Assembly (NCBI GenBank): GCA_003226295.1 | Contig: CP029803.1 | Span: 1,989,001-2,053,000 of the forward strand | Direction of reading: 5' to 3' | Length of the DNA stretch: 64,000 bases | Source of the DNA: Candidatus Moanabacter tarae | GTDB taxonomy: Bacteria; Verrucomicrobiota; Verrucomicrobiia; Opitutales; UBA2987 | In this document: positions 52,713 through 61,524 of the stretch, piece by piece | How positions within the stretch are numbered: position 1 is the stretch's first letter | Layout of the letters: each line of letters starts with the position of its first letter | Translations under genes and position numbers: made by a program | Notes under the pieces: model-generated | What the model saw: only the letters and a program-made list of their open reading frames with translations | What the model was told of the DNA's origin: nothing | Databases searched by the model: none

Positions 52713-54650
52713 ATGATTAAGGATCATATAAGAGTAGCAACCCCACCTCCGAAAAGACCTGAGATTATCTATGACGGCGACTGTCCCTTCTGTTGTCGAT
52801 GGATTGAGCGCTGGAAACTGATTACACGGGACGACATAGACTACAGAATGTCCCAGAAAGTCGGTGACTTGTACCCCGAGATCCCGACGGAGCAATTCAA
52901 GTCTGCGGTTCAACTAATTGACCCATCCGGCAGGATCTACTCGGGCGCCGAGGCCGTTTTCCGAGCACTTGCTTGCAGGCCACGAAGAAGGATTTGGATT
53001 CACCTCTACCTCAGGTCAAAGATTTTTGCTCTCACTAGTGAAAAAGTCTACAGCCTGGTAGCAGGCAACCGTAAAATTGCCTCACATATCTCCACAGCTC
53101 TCTGGGGCAAACAGATGAGTCCGTCGACCTATATTTTTTCTAGCTGGCTCTTCCTTAGGTTACTGGCAGTTGTGGCACTCATCGCATTTCTCTCCTATTG
53201 GAACCAAGCTGAAGGCCTGATTGGAGAAAAAGGAATTCTTCCTTTTTCGAATGATCTTCACAACATCGATCGCCACTGGGAGAAAAATGGCATTGATTCC
53301 TCAAAGTTCTGGTACAGACCAACTCTCCTCTGGCTCAGTCAAACCGATTTCGCACTCCACGCTTTCTTCCTGGTAGGCACTATCGCTGCCATCCTCCTTT
53401 GCATGGGCATCGCATCCTCTTTCGCTGCCCTTATGATTTGGGCTATATATCTCTCGTTAATATCGGTGGGGGGTGTTTTCTTCACGTTTCAATGGGATAT
53501 TCTGTTGATTGAAACGATGTTTCTGGCAGTTTTTCTCTCACCAATCGCATGGATTGATCGACTTCACTCCCGTCAGTTACCTTCGCATCTCGCGAGGTGG
53601 CTTGTCTGGCTCCTCCTCTTCAAACTCATATTTGAATCAGGGGTCGTCAAACTGACTTATTTCGCTTCAAACGGCGAAAACTCCTGGCGGAATCTAACAG
53701 CTTTGGATTATCACTATTGGACTCAACCTATACCGGCTTGGACGAGTTGGTACATCCACCACCTTCCAAACTGGATGGATCAGATTTCGCTCTGGTTTAT
53801 GTTCGTGGTCGAGCTCGTATTACCATTCGCAATATTCCTCCCTAGAAGGGTCAGAATGCTTGGGTTCGCCGGCCAAGTCATATTTCAGCTTCTTATCATT
53901 GTATCGGGCAACTACGGTTTTTTTAACCTTCTCACTATTGTACTATGTATAACTCTAATAGACGATCAGTCACTTCCTGCCTCTCTTCAAAGAATGATCG
54001 GCAAGACCCATCAGAGGAAAACAGCTTCAAAAGTCGTGTGGATCCCCAAACTTTTTGTCCTAATACCCTTTACCGTCATCGTTCTTTATCTTAGTATTGT
54101 TTACTTGTGCCAGGACTTCAGAGGAAACCGAATCAACCTTGAGAATTCTACCCCTGAATCACCAAGTGTAGTGGGAAATCTCATTCGTAAGATCCAACCA
54201 TTGCACACAGTCAATCGCTACGGACTCTTCCGGGTTATTACCACAAAGCGACCTGAAATCATTATTGAAGGAAGCTCTGATGGGATCAATTGGAAGCCTT
54301 ACATTTTCAAATTTAAACCGATCAATCTCTTGGAACGACCTAAATTCGCCACGCCACACATGCCTAGGCTAGATTGGCAAATGTGGTTTGCCGCACTCGA
54401 CGTCGAAAGAGGGAGATCCTTTCAAAACTCGCCACCCTGGCTTTCTCGTTTTCTACAGGAAATTGCAAAAAACAACCCGACTGTACTTTCTCTCCTCCAA
54501 GAAAACCCATTTGCTAATGAACTACCCCGTATGATTCGAATTCGCCTCTTCCACTACTCATTTACGAATCCAAAGACAAAAAAAAATACCGGAGCTTGGT
54601 GGAACCGCACACTCCTGAACCGGGTTACCATACACATGAGAGTCAACTAG
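52713..54650 (+). CDS. DCC (DUF393) thiol-oxidoreductase fused to lipase-maturation-factor-like membrane protein
   Basis: A 645-residue fusion. Residues 15-125 form a DCC/DUF393 domain with D21-G-D23-C24-P-F-C27 and an FRALAC region, a thioredoxin-like thiol-disulfide fold. Residues 140-470 contain several hydrophobic helices of the HTTM/lipase maturation factor type, with NLTALDYHYWTQPIPAW and LPNWMDQISLWFMFVVELVLP as recognisable blocks. The last part is soluble and ends NPFANELPRMIRIRLFHYSF, a common LMF ending. LMF1 proteins assist secreted lipase folding in animals; the bacterial role is unknown. Confidence 0.8.
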   Translation: MIKDHIRVATPPPKRPEIIYDGDCPFCCRWIERWKLITRDDIDYRMSQKVGDLYPEIPTEQFKSAVQLIDPSGRIYSGAEAVFRALACRPRRRIWIHLYLRSKIFALTSEKVYSLVAGNRKIASHISTALWGKQMSPSTYIFSSWLFLRLLAVVALIAFLSYWNQAEGLIGEKGILPFSNDLHNIDRHWEKNGIDSSKFWYRPTLLWLSQTDFALHAFFLVGTIAAILLCMGIASSFAALMIWAIYLSLISVGGVFFTFQWDILLIETMFLAVFLSPIAWIDRLHSRQLPSHLARWLVWLLLFKLIFESGVVKLTYFASNGENSWRNLTALDYHYWTQPIPAWTSWYIHHLPNWMDQISLWFMFVVELVLPFAIFLPRRVRMLGFAGQVIFQLLIIVSGNYGFFNLLTIVLCITLIDDQSLPASLQRMIGKTHQRKTASKVVWIPKLFVLIPFTVIVLYLSIVYLCQDFRGNRINLENSTPESPSVVGNLIRKIQPLHTVNRYGLFRVITTKRPEIIIEGSSDGINWKPYIFKFKPINLLERPKFATPHMPRLDWQMWFAALDVERGRSFQNSPPWLSRFLQEIAKNNPTVLSLLQENPFANELPRMIRIRLFHYSFTNPKTKKNTGAWWNRTLLNRVTIHMRVN

Positions 54651-55051
54651 ATCCCCATCTGATTGCAATAGATTGGATTCCTTTAGCTGGAATTTCTCGA
54701 AAGAGGTTGAGAAATATAAAAAATCCGTTAAAAATGAGACTGAGTTTTCGAGTATTGCTTATCAGGCTATCCCGAAGAAGCCATTGATGTACTGTCCTGA
54801 AGAAATCAGAAACGGAAGTCCTTTTAAACTTACTATCGGTGCGACAATTCGTCAAATTTAGGGCCCGGCAACCCATGCGCTTCCGACTCCTCAATTCTAA
54901 TTTAAGAAAAAAGGACTACGAGGATCCACCACAAGTTCGAGAGGCGCAAAAGTTCTCGAACGGTAGATATTCTAACGGGCGCACTCGAGGCATAACAATT
55001 TTGCAGTAGAATCATAACCTTGCCAATCGATTCCGCAATATTGATAACCCT
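54651..55051. other. Gene-free stretch between convergent genes, 401 bp
   Basis: Lies between the DCC-LMF gene (rightward) and valS (leftward). A 62-codon frame at 54673-54861 has no family pattern and is not called. No stable hairpin was found, which is unusual for a convergent gap. Confidence 0.45.
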
Positions 55052-57763
55052 TCATTTCATCCCTGCCAATAATTTCTCCAATTTAACTCTCTTTTCCAGG
55101 TTGATGGCCAATTGATCACGTGTTCCCTGGACTACTTCCTTAGGAGCCTTGGATATGAATGCTTCATTATTCAGGCGAGTCTCGATTCCAGTGGTCACTC
55201 GATCAAGATTCTCTAGTTCTTTGTTCAGACGTTCTTTCTCCACTTTAACATCAATTGTTTTTGCGAGATCAAGGTATAGCGTTGCAATCTCGCATGCCAC
55301 AGCCGGAGCTCCTTCCGGTCCAGATACAGTTCTTTCAAGAGCAGCAGCCCCAATAAGCATCTTGACCGTATCAAGATCTGGCTCAAACAGGTCTTCTCCA
55401 TCTGATGTGTAGTGAAAGGTAACATCACGCCGATTAGCCAATCTGTACTCGGCCTTCAAATTCCTGGCAGCAATGACAAACTCCTTGATCCCTTCGACCT
55501 GATCGGCTGCGGAAGAATCAATCTGCAAGACCTTGGCAAGGTCATCTGCTCTTTCAATATTAATATCTTCTATAAATCGGTTCTTCCCGTTGTATCCAAG
55601 GTTGTTCCAAAGCTCCTCCGTAATATGAGGAATCATTGGATGCATTAAAAGGAGTAACTGCCGAAAGACGAGGTCTTGAACTGCAAGTGCATTACTCCCT
55701 GTATCCTCATTTTTAAGCTTTTCTTTTGACGCTTCCAGATACCAGTCACAAACCTCTCTCCAAAAAAAATTGAGAAAGGTATGCGTCATCTGCTGCACCT
55801 CAAAGCGGGCAAATTGGACCTCCACCTCCTTCAAGGTTTTGACTGTTTGACGAAGAATCCAATGATCGAATCGACCGCAACGCTGCCAATCGATACGTCC
55901 CAGAATCGAATCAAGGGAACCGTTCTCCTCCATCGGGCCCGACATCTGGCGAAATCGACAGGCATTCCAGAGTTTATTGCAAACGTTTCGCCCTATTTTT
56001 AACCGCTCCTCGGAGAAGAGAATATCCTGCCCCGAGGGTGCTATATTGAGGATTCCAAAACGCGTTCCGTCAGCTCCGAATTTCTCGAATAGATCTAACG
56101 GGTCCGGAGAATTGCCCAAAGACTTTTGGAATTTCCTTCTCTGATTATCGCGTACCAGCCCATGGACATAAACATGCCGGAAGGGAAGGCGTTCCTGGAT
56201 CTCTTGGTTCGAAAGTTCTTCTCTAGCATCGCCATAGAGCTCGAGACCAGACATGATCATTCTCGCCACCCAGAAAAAAATGATGTCAAACCCCGTAACA
56301 AGAACGTCAGTCGGATAGAATGCAGACAGTTCCTCCCGTTGTCTTTCATTCGGATTGGGCCATCCCAGAGTTGCGAAAGGCCAAAGGTTGGATGAAGCCC
56401 AAGTATCCAACACGTCTTCCTCCTGTTCCCAATTCTCCGTATCTTCCGGCCCATCGACTGAAACATGCCAATTAGCAGGATCATTCCGATCGCATCCTTT
56501 CCGGTACCAAACCGGAATGCGCTGACCCCACCAGAGCTGTCGGCTGATACACCACCCGCGGAGATTGTCTAACCAATGCAGGTAGACTTTCTGCCAACGA
56601 TCAGGGTGAAACTGAATATATCCTTTCTCAACCGCTCTTCGTGCCTCTTCAACCTTTGGAAAATTAAGCCACCACTGGTCCGTTAAGCGTGGTTCAATTG
56701 GGACTCCACCTCGCTCCGATATTCCAACGCTATGTTCGTAGGATTCCTCTGCTACCAGCAAACCCATCTTCTTTAGTTTCGTCACAACGAGATCACGTGC
56801 CTCCAACCGATCCTTCCCTGCAAAGGATTCACCCGCCAACTCATTAAGGGTCCCATTAGGATTCATCACGTCGAGAACAGGTAAATTATGGCGTTGGCTG
56901 ATTTCGTAATCAGTAGGATCATGAGCTGGTGTCACTTTAAGCGCTCCGGTCCCGAATTCTCGATCCACTACCTCATCACCGACTACCGGAATCTTCGCAC
57001 GAGGAAACGGACGCCAAACGTGACTACCGAGAAGATGCCGGTAACGCGAGTCCTCGGGATGGACCGCCACAGCTGTATCTCCCATAAGGGTCTCCGGACG
57101 GGTTGTAGAGATTTCTACGAATGTCCCCGGCGATTCCACAATTTCATAGCGCATCTTGTACAGAGTATCTATCTGCGGCGTCATAATGACTTCCTCGTTG
57201 CTCAGCGCCGTCTGGCTAACCGGACACCAATTGGTCATATATTTCCCCCGATAGATATATCCGCGACGATAGAATTCTACAAAAGAGTGGAGCACGGCTC
57301 GTTCGTACCCCTTATCCATAGTAAAGAGAGTGCGGTTCCAATCACACGAACATCCCAGCTGCCGCAACTGATTAAGAATCATGCCCCCATGTTTATCGCT
57401 CCATTCCCAACAGCGTTTTACAAAGGCTTCGCGCCCCATTTCCCGTCTCGATTTCCCCTCCTCTCTTAGTGCTACCTCGACCTTAGCATGGGTCGCGATA
57501 CTGGCGTGGTCCATCCCTGGCATCCAGAGAACCCTCTTGCCTTCGAGACGTGCACGCCGAATAAAAAGGTCTTGGAGAGTGTTGACCAAAACGTGGCCTA
57601 TGTGAAGTACGCCTGTGACGTTGGGTGGAGGAATCATGATACAAAAATGATTCTCTGGATGCTTCGGATCGGCTGCCGCTTCGAAAGCGTTCCCCTCCAA
57701 CCAAGTCCTATACCACTTGGCTTCTACCTGCTTTGGTTCGTATGTCTTACCTATTGCTGTCAT
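55052..57763 (-). CDS. valS: Valyl-tRNA synthetase
   Basis: A 903-residue class Ia synthetase. The HIGH box is H54-I-G-H57 in NVTGVLHIGHVLVNTLQD and the second signature reads KFQKS (starting at residue 544, in RRKFQKSLGNSPDPL) where most ValRS have KMSKS; the two Lys residues are conserved. The editing domain (TTRPETLMGDTAVAVHPED) and the C-terminal coiled-coil (DRVTTGIETRLNNEAF) are present. The ATG at 57763 is preferred over one 17 codons upstream because family proteins begin MTAIGKTYEPKQVEAKWY. It attaches valine to tRNA-Val. It is divergent from glnD. Confidence 0.95.
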   Translation of the reverse strand: MTAIGKTYEPKQVEAKWYRTWLEGNAFEAAADPKHPENHFCIMIPPPNVTGVLHIGHVLVNTLQDLFIRRARLEGKRVLWMPGMDHASIATHAKVEVALREEGKSRREMGREAFVKRCWEWSDKHGGMILNQLRQLGCSCDWNRTLFTMDKGYERAVLHSFVEFYRRGYIYRGKYMTNWCPVSQTALSNEEVIMTPQIDTLYKMRYEIVESPGTFVEISTTRPETLMGDTAVAVHPEDSRYRHLLGSHVWRPFPRAKIPVVGDEVVDREFGTGALKVTPAHDPTDYEISQRHNLPVLDVMNPNGTLNELAGESFAGKDRLEARDLVVTKLKKMGLLVAEESYEHSVGISERGGVPIEPRLTDQWWLNFPKVEEARRAVEKGYIQFHPDRWQKVYLHWLDNLRGWCISRQLWWGQRIPVWYRKGCDRNDPANWHVSVDGPEDTENWEQEEDVLDTWASSNLWPFATLGWPNPNERQREELSAFYPTDVLVTGFDIIFFWVARMIMSGLELYGDAREELSNQEIQERLPFRHVYVHGLVRDNQRRKFQKSLGNSPDPLDLFEKFGADGTRFGILNIAPSGQDILFSEERLKIGRNVCNKLWNACRFRQMSGPMEENGSLDSILGRIDWQRCGRFDHWILRQTVKTLKEVEVQFARFEVQQMTHTFLNFFWREVCDWYLEASKEKLKNEDTGSNALAVQDLVFRQLLLLMHPMIPHITEELWNNLGYNGKNRFIEDINIERADDLAKVLQIDSSAADQVEGIKEFVIAARNLKAEYRLANRRDVTFHYTSDGEDLFEPDLDTVKMLIGAAALERTVSGPEGAPAVACEIATLYLDLAKTIDVKVEKERLNKELENLDRVTTGIETRLNNEAFISKAPKEVVQGTRDQLAINLEKRVKLEKLLAGMK

Positions 57764-57901
57764 GTGATTTACTTGCAAGACACAAGGCTCGTCCGACAGA
57801 CTCCAAGCTGTCAAAGTAAAATATTACTCCCTTCTCCGCAGTTAAAATTAAAACGAAGGAGCTAGAAAATCGAACTGGGTAAATAGCTCTCAGTCATTTT
57901 T

Positions 57902-60670
57902 ATGGAAGAACCACTATATCGCCAAATTCTTGGACATGCAGAACACTGGCTATCTTTTGATCTCGGGACCAATCGAGAAAAGGTTCTTAACGGATGCCGT
58001 GAATATCTTCGTCTGGGAAACGATATGATCTACCGCTATCACTGTATGGCGGACAACGGAACTCAAGTCACTTTGGCCCGATCCTATGTCATCGATATTC
58101 TCATTGAGAACCTGTTTCGCTACTCCACAAAGATCTACAAGAGAAAACACGGGCCTCCTCCCTGTCCCGTCAGCGTCGTCGCACTTGGCGGCTACGGAAG
58201 AGCAGAACTAAGCCCCCTTAGTGATATTGATATTATGTTCCTCCTACCCGACAATGTTGTGGCAGGGGGTATCCAAAGAATACAGGAGATACTCTCAGAA
58301 AATCTCCTTCTCATTTTATGGGATCTCAAGCTTAAGGTAGGACCATCGACTCGGACTCTTTCGCATACTTTTGAGGACGCTGAAAAAGATATTGAAACTA
58401 AGACCGCTTTGCTCGAGTCCCGACTCATTACAGGCCAAAAAAAACTCTTCAAACAATTTATTAGGCAGTACAAGAGATTCTACCGCAGAGCTAACCCAGA
58501 GGCATACATCCAAGCCCGTCTCGACGATCAGTACACTCGGCGAAAGAAGCATCAGAATACGGTCTTCCTCCAGGAACCCGACATCAAGAATGGGGTAGGC
58601 GGACTCCGAGACTATCAAAACATCCTCTGGATGGCCGAGATTAAGCTGGGAATCGACAGTATGGGAAAACTACACCATCGAAGGTATCTCAGTAAATCCG
58701 AGCACCGGGCTTACACCGCTGGGTACGAGTTCCTACTTCGGGTTCGCAACGAACTTCACTTCCAAAGCACCAGACCAACCGATCTATTGAATCTGGAAAA
58801 ACAACCCAACATAGCCAAAAAGCTGGGCTACAAGCAAAAAAGTGTTTTCAAGAGGGTCGAAGCATTCATGCGAGATTATTACAAGCATGCTAAAGAAATC
58901 TTCCGTATAACCCAAATCCTGGAAGGCCGACTTTTCCCCGAGAGACAAATCACCGCAAACCGGCTAATCAATAGTAGCCTTTCTGAACCCCGAAAGCGAA
59001 GAGTCTTTGACGGATTTGTTCTGAGACGAAATATTCTCACTCACCTCAATTTGTCAGTCTTTAAAGAGGATCCAGAACGCCTCATCCGCGTCTTTAGACA
59101 CTGTCAACAGCTTGATGCAACACTTGATTTCTCTCTTAGCTCTCTAATTACCGAGTCGCTCCCTCTGATCACCAGTTCGGTCATCCATTCGCCTACCGCT
59201 AACCGTAGTTTTAGGGGAATTCTCCAAACTGTGGGCGAAGTCTACCCCACATTGGCAAAAATGCATGAACTGGGAGTTCTAGAAAGATTTTTACCTGAGT
59301 TTTCAGATCTCACCTGTCTTGTTCAACACGAATATTACCACCGTTACACTGCTGACGAGCATACTCTAAATACAATTCATCAACTCGACAGGATCTTCAG
59401 CGGTGCATCGCAATATTCACCTGTCTACGTCCATGCAATTCACCAGACCAAGAACCCAAGCATCCTATATCTCATCCTCCTACTTCATGATATCGGGAAA
59501 GGGAAAATGATCTCGGGGCATGCTAAGATTGGAGCCGGTATGGCACGAGCCATTCTCGCCCGTCTGCAGATAGCACCAGATATAATGGAAAGAATTATTT
59601 TTCTAATTAGCAATCACCTGGAAATGTGGCGCTTCTGGCAACGCTATGACATTGAGGACCCAGAAACAGGAGCGGCTTTCGCCAATTTTGTGAAAGATGA
59701 AGAAAATCTGCGCCTTCTATTTGTTCATACATACTGTGACTCACAGGGCACCCATTCGGATCTATGGAATAGCTACAAAGACGGTCTTCATCGAGGGCTT
59801 TTCCATATTACCCTCGATCACTTTAGGGGAACGGCATCCAAGGGTGTCGAGGAAGAGAGCCAAGAATCGGTCTCTTACTCCTGCATTAGAGAAGCCGCTC
59901 CTCACATTTCGGAGGAAGAAATTATAGCTCACTTTAATCAACTAACAGCAAGTTATTTTGTCGACAGCGGGGTCGAAGAGATTTCTTTCCATCTCGATAT
60001 GGTCCATCGTTTCCTTCGTCGCGTAAGGCAAGAGGAGTCTCCAAACACTCTGGTCCCAATCGTGGATTGGCGGGACGATCTCAATCTAAGTATGACTGTC
60101 GTTAACATCGCAACTTGGGATAGGCCCGGCCTGTTTTACAGATTGGCCGGCGCCTTTAGTGTTGCAGGAGTAAATATACTCAGCAGCAGGGCAATATCAC
60201 GAATGGATTCGATTACCATTGATTCTTTCTACATTTGTGACCCCGGTGGAGGTTGTGTCCAGGACCAGCAAGCAAAAGATAAATTTCAGACCAACCTCAT
60301 CAGCGCGCTCAAATACGATAAAGATCTATTACCTGTTATTTTAGAACAGGCCAGGAAAGCTGAAAACCCACCTTTTCTGAAATTTGACGAACGTCTCAAC
60401 GCGCCCATTCCCCACAGAGTCGATAGCCACAAGGATAAACGTTTAAACCGGATCATTGTCGAAATCCAAGCTACCGACCAAATTGGTCTGCTCTATCGCG
60501 TAGCCAAAGCCATCTACGACCACGGATTTAATATCGAGTTCGCCCGAATTTCTACTGAACTCGATGTCGCTGTCGATACTTTCCACATTACCAATATCAA
60601 TACCCTAAAAAAAGACAATTCCGGAGATTTAAGGAACCTTGAAGCAAACCTTAACAACCTCGTTTCCTAA
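57902..60670 (+). CDS. glnD: [Protein-PII] uridylyltransferase/uridylyl-removing enzyme
   Basis: A 922-residue bifunctional nitrogen sensor that uridylylates and deuridylylates PII proteins. Domains in order: nucleotidyltransferase with ALGGYGRAELSPLSDIDIMF (GG at 96-97, metal Asp108 and Asp110), a helical region, an HD phosphohydrolase domain with LLLHDIGKGKMISGHAKIG near 530, and two C-terminal ACT domains (DRPGLFYRLAGAFSVAGVNI and DQIGLLYRVAKAIYDHGFNI) that bind glutamine. No glnB or amt is in the window. Its stop codon lies inside a perfect 60-bp palindrome. Confidence 0.95.
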   Translation: MEEPLYRQILGHAEHWLSFDLGTNREKVLNGCREYLRLGNDMIYRYHCMADNGTQVTLARSYVIDILIENLFRYSTKIYKRKHGPPPCPVSVVALGGYGRAELSPLSDIDIMFLLPDNVVAGGIQRIQEILSENLLLILWDLKLKVGPSTRTLSHTFEDAEKDIETKTALLESRLITGQKKLFKQFIRQYKRFYRRANPEAYIQARLDDQYTRRKKHQNTVFLQEPDIKNGVGGLRDYQNILWMAEIKLGIDSMGKLHHRRYLSKSEHRAYTAGYEFLLRVRNELHFQSTRPTDLLNLEKQPNIAKKLGYKQKSVFKRVEAFMRDYYKHAKEIFRITQILEGRLFPERQITANRLINSSLSEPRKRRVFDGFVLRRNILTHLNLSVFKEDPERLIRVFRHCQQLDATLDFSLSSLITESLPLITSSVIHSPTANRSFRGILQTVGEVYPTLAKMHELGVLERFLPEFSDLTCLVQHEYYHRYTADEHTLNTIHQLDRIFSGASQYSPVYVHAIHQTKNPSILYLILLLHDIGKGKMISGHAKIGAGMARAILARLQIAPDIMERIIFLISNHLEMWRFWQRYDIEDPETGAAFANFVKDEENLRLLFVHTYCDSQGTHSDLWNSYKDGLHRGLFHITLDHFRGTASKGVEEESQESVSYSCIREAAPHISEEEIIAHFNQLTASYFVDSGVEEISFHLDMVHRFLRRVRQEESPNTLVPIVDWRDDLNLSMTVVNIATWDRPGLFYRLAGAFSVAGVNILSSRAISRMDSITIDSFYICDPGGGCVQDQQAKDKFQTNLISALKYDKDLLPVILEQARKAENPPFLKFDERLNAPIPHRVDSHKDKRLNRIIVEIQATDQIGLLYRVAKAIYDHGFNIEFARISTELDVAVDTFHITNINTLKKDNSGDLRNLEANLNNLVS

Positions 60671-60713
60671 AAGCGGTACGCAATTGCGTACCGCTTTTAG
60701 GAAACGAGGTTGT
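60654..60713. terminator. Perfect 60-bp palindrome, probable bidirectional terminator
   Basis: Thirty bases on each side of the centre (60683/60684, inside CAATTG) pair without a mismatch and without a loop. The left arm begins in the last codons of glnD and contains its TAA; the right arm ends two bases before the HNH stop codon. The core is AAAAGCGGTACGC and its complement, giving an A-run and a T-run around a GC-rich stem on both strands, as in bidirectional intrinsic terminators. The perfect outer 15 base pairs exceed what termination needs, so an inverted duplication or an assembly fold-back must be considered. Confidence 0.8.
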
Positions 60714-60714
60714 C

Positions 60715-61053
60715 TCAACTGTAGGTTCGCGATCCGCTCGCAAAATGGGCCCAAGATTCGTCAATATCGGCGGCACCCAAAACAAAATTGATGAAGGGAC
60801 GGAATCGGGGACGAAAGGGTTTTCTGTGAAGTCGCATATCGGCTTCATCCGGCAACCGATTGCCCTTCTTCGAATTGCAGCCAATGCAAGAGGCTACCAC
60901 GTTCTCCCAGGTTGTCTTTCCACCCCGGTCTCGAGGAATGACATGGTCCAAATTACGCCTTCTATTAGTGAATACCTGACCACAATATTGACATGTATGG
61001 CGATCCCTTTCGAAGAGGTTATGACGAGTGAATTTTACCTCTTTCATAGGCAA
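60715..61053 (-). CDS. HNH endonuclease-family protein, N-terminally short
   Basis: A 112-residue HNH nuclease domain. Zinc Cys pairs CQYCG and CIGC and the core block NLDHVIPRDRGGKTTWENVV with the catalytic His are present. Such proteins are usually 170-190 residues with a leader containing an LVLNR block. Here the frame stays open from 61053 to a TGA at 61138-61140 (...ILFQNHGKVIYSEDGDFR) but has no ATG, GTG or TTG start there; the first possible start is a TTG at 61053. A LVLNR-like fragment appears in another frame near 61240-61270. The gene may be 5'-truncated or frameshifted. Confidence 0.7.
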   Translation of the reverse strand: MPMKEVKFTRHNLFERDRHTCQYCGQVFTNRRRNLDHVIPRDRGGKTTWENVVASCIGCNSKKGNRLPDEADMRLHRKPFRPRFRPFINFVLGAADIDESWAHFASGSRTYS

Positions 61054-61140
61054 CCGAAAGTCCCCGTCTTCGGAATAAATTACCTTGCCGTGATTCTGAA
61101 AAAGAATGGATCTCGAAAAGGGACAGTCAAGTTCGCTTCA

Positions 61141-61524
61141 AAAACCCTACGGGGCTGAATTCCCAGCCAGCACCTGAAGACGGAGAGATGAGAAAGCAAG
61201 AAACGAAATAGATCGTACCAACCTCTTGGACAAACTGAGGGGATCGGTTCAGAACAAGAAATCCAGAGCATTAGCAAATGGAAAATCCGAACCCAAAAAA
61301 CTACTTTATCTGTTCATAATGTGGAGGACGAACACAGGTTCGGGTTGCATCCTGTCACGAAAAATGATTCGAGGAAAACTAATGGATTAGTATAATCAAA
61401 CCGAATTGAAACAAAATTGGGGTATCAGCAAATATTTTGCACGATCCTTCTCGATATCCCACAGTTTCATCCTTTCATACTAAAACGAGACATTTCCCAG
61501 CGAAACTCCATGAATTAGCGCATC
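61141..61524. other. Gene-free stretch, possible decayed 5' end of the HNH gene
   Basis: Lies between the HNH gene (leftward) and cstA (rightward). On the minus strand a frame reads GFLVLNRSPQFVQEVG, similar to the LVLNR start of full-length HNH relatives, but in a different frame from the HNH domain. The cstA side carries A/T-rich promoter-like DNA. A three-codon ATG-AAT-TAG mini frame sits just before the cstA ATG. Confidence 0.3.

Noticed and set aside
54673-54861. 62-codon frame after the DCC-LMF gene
   Set aside because: No ribosome binding site, no recognisable pattern; lies in a convergent gap.
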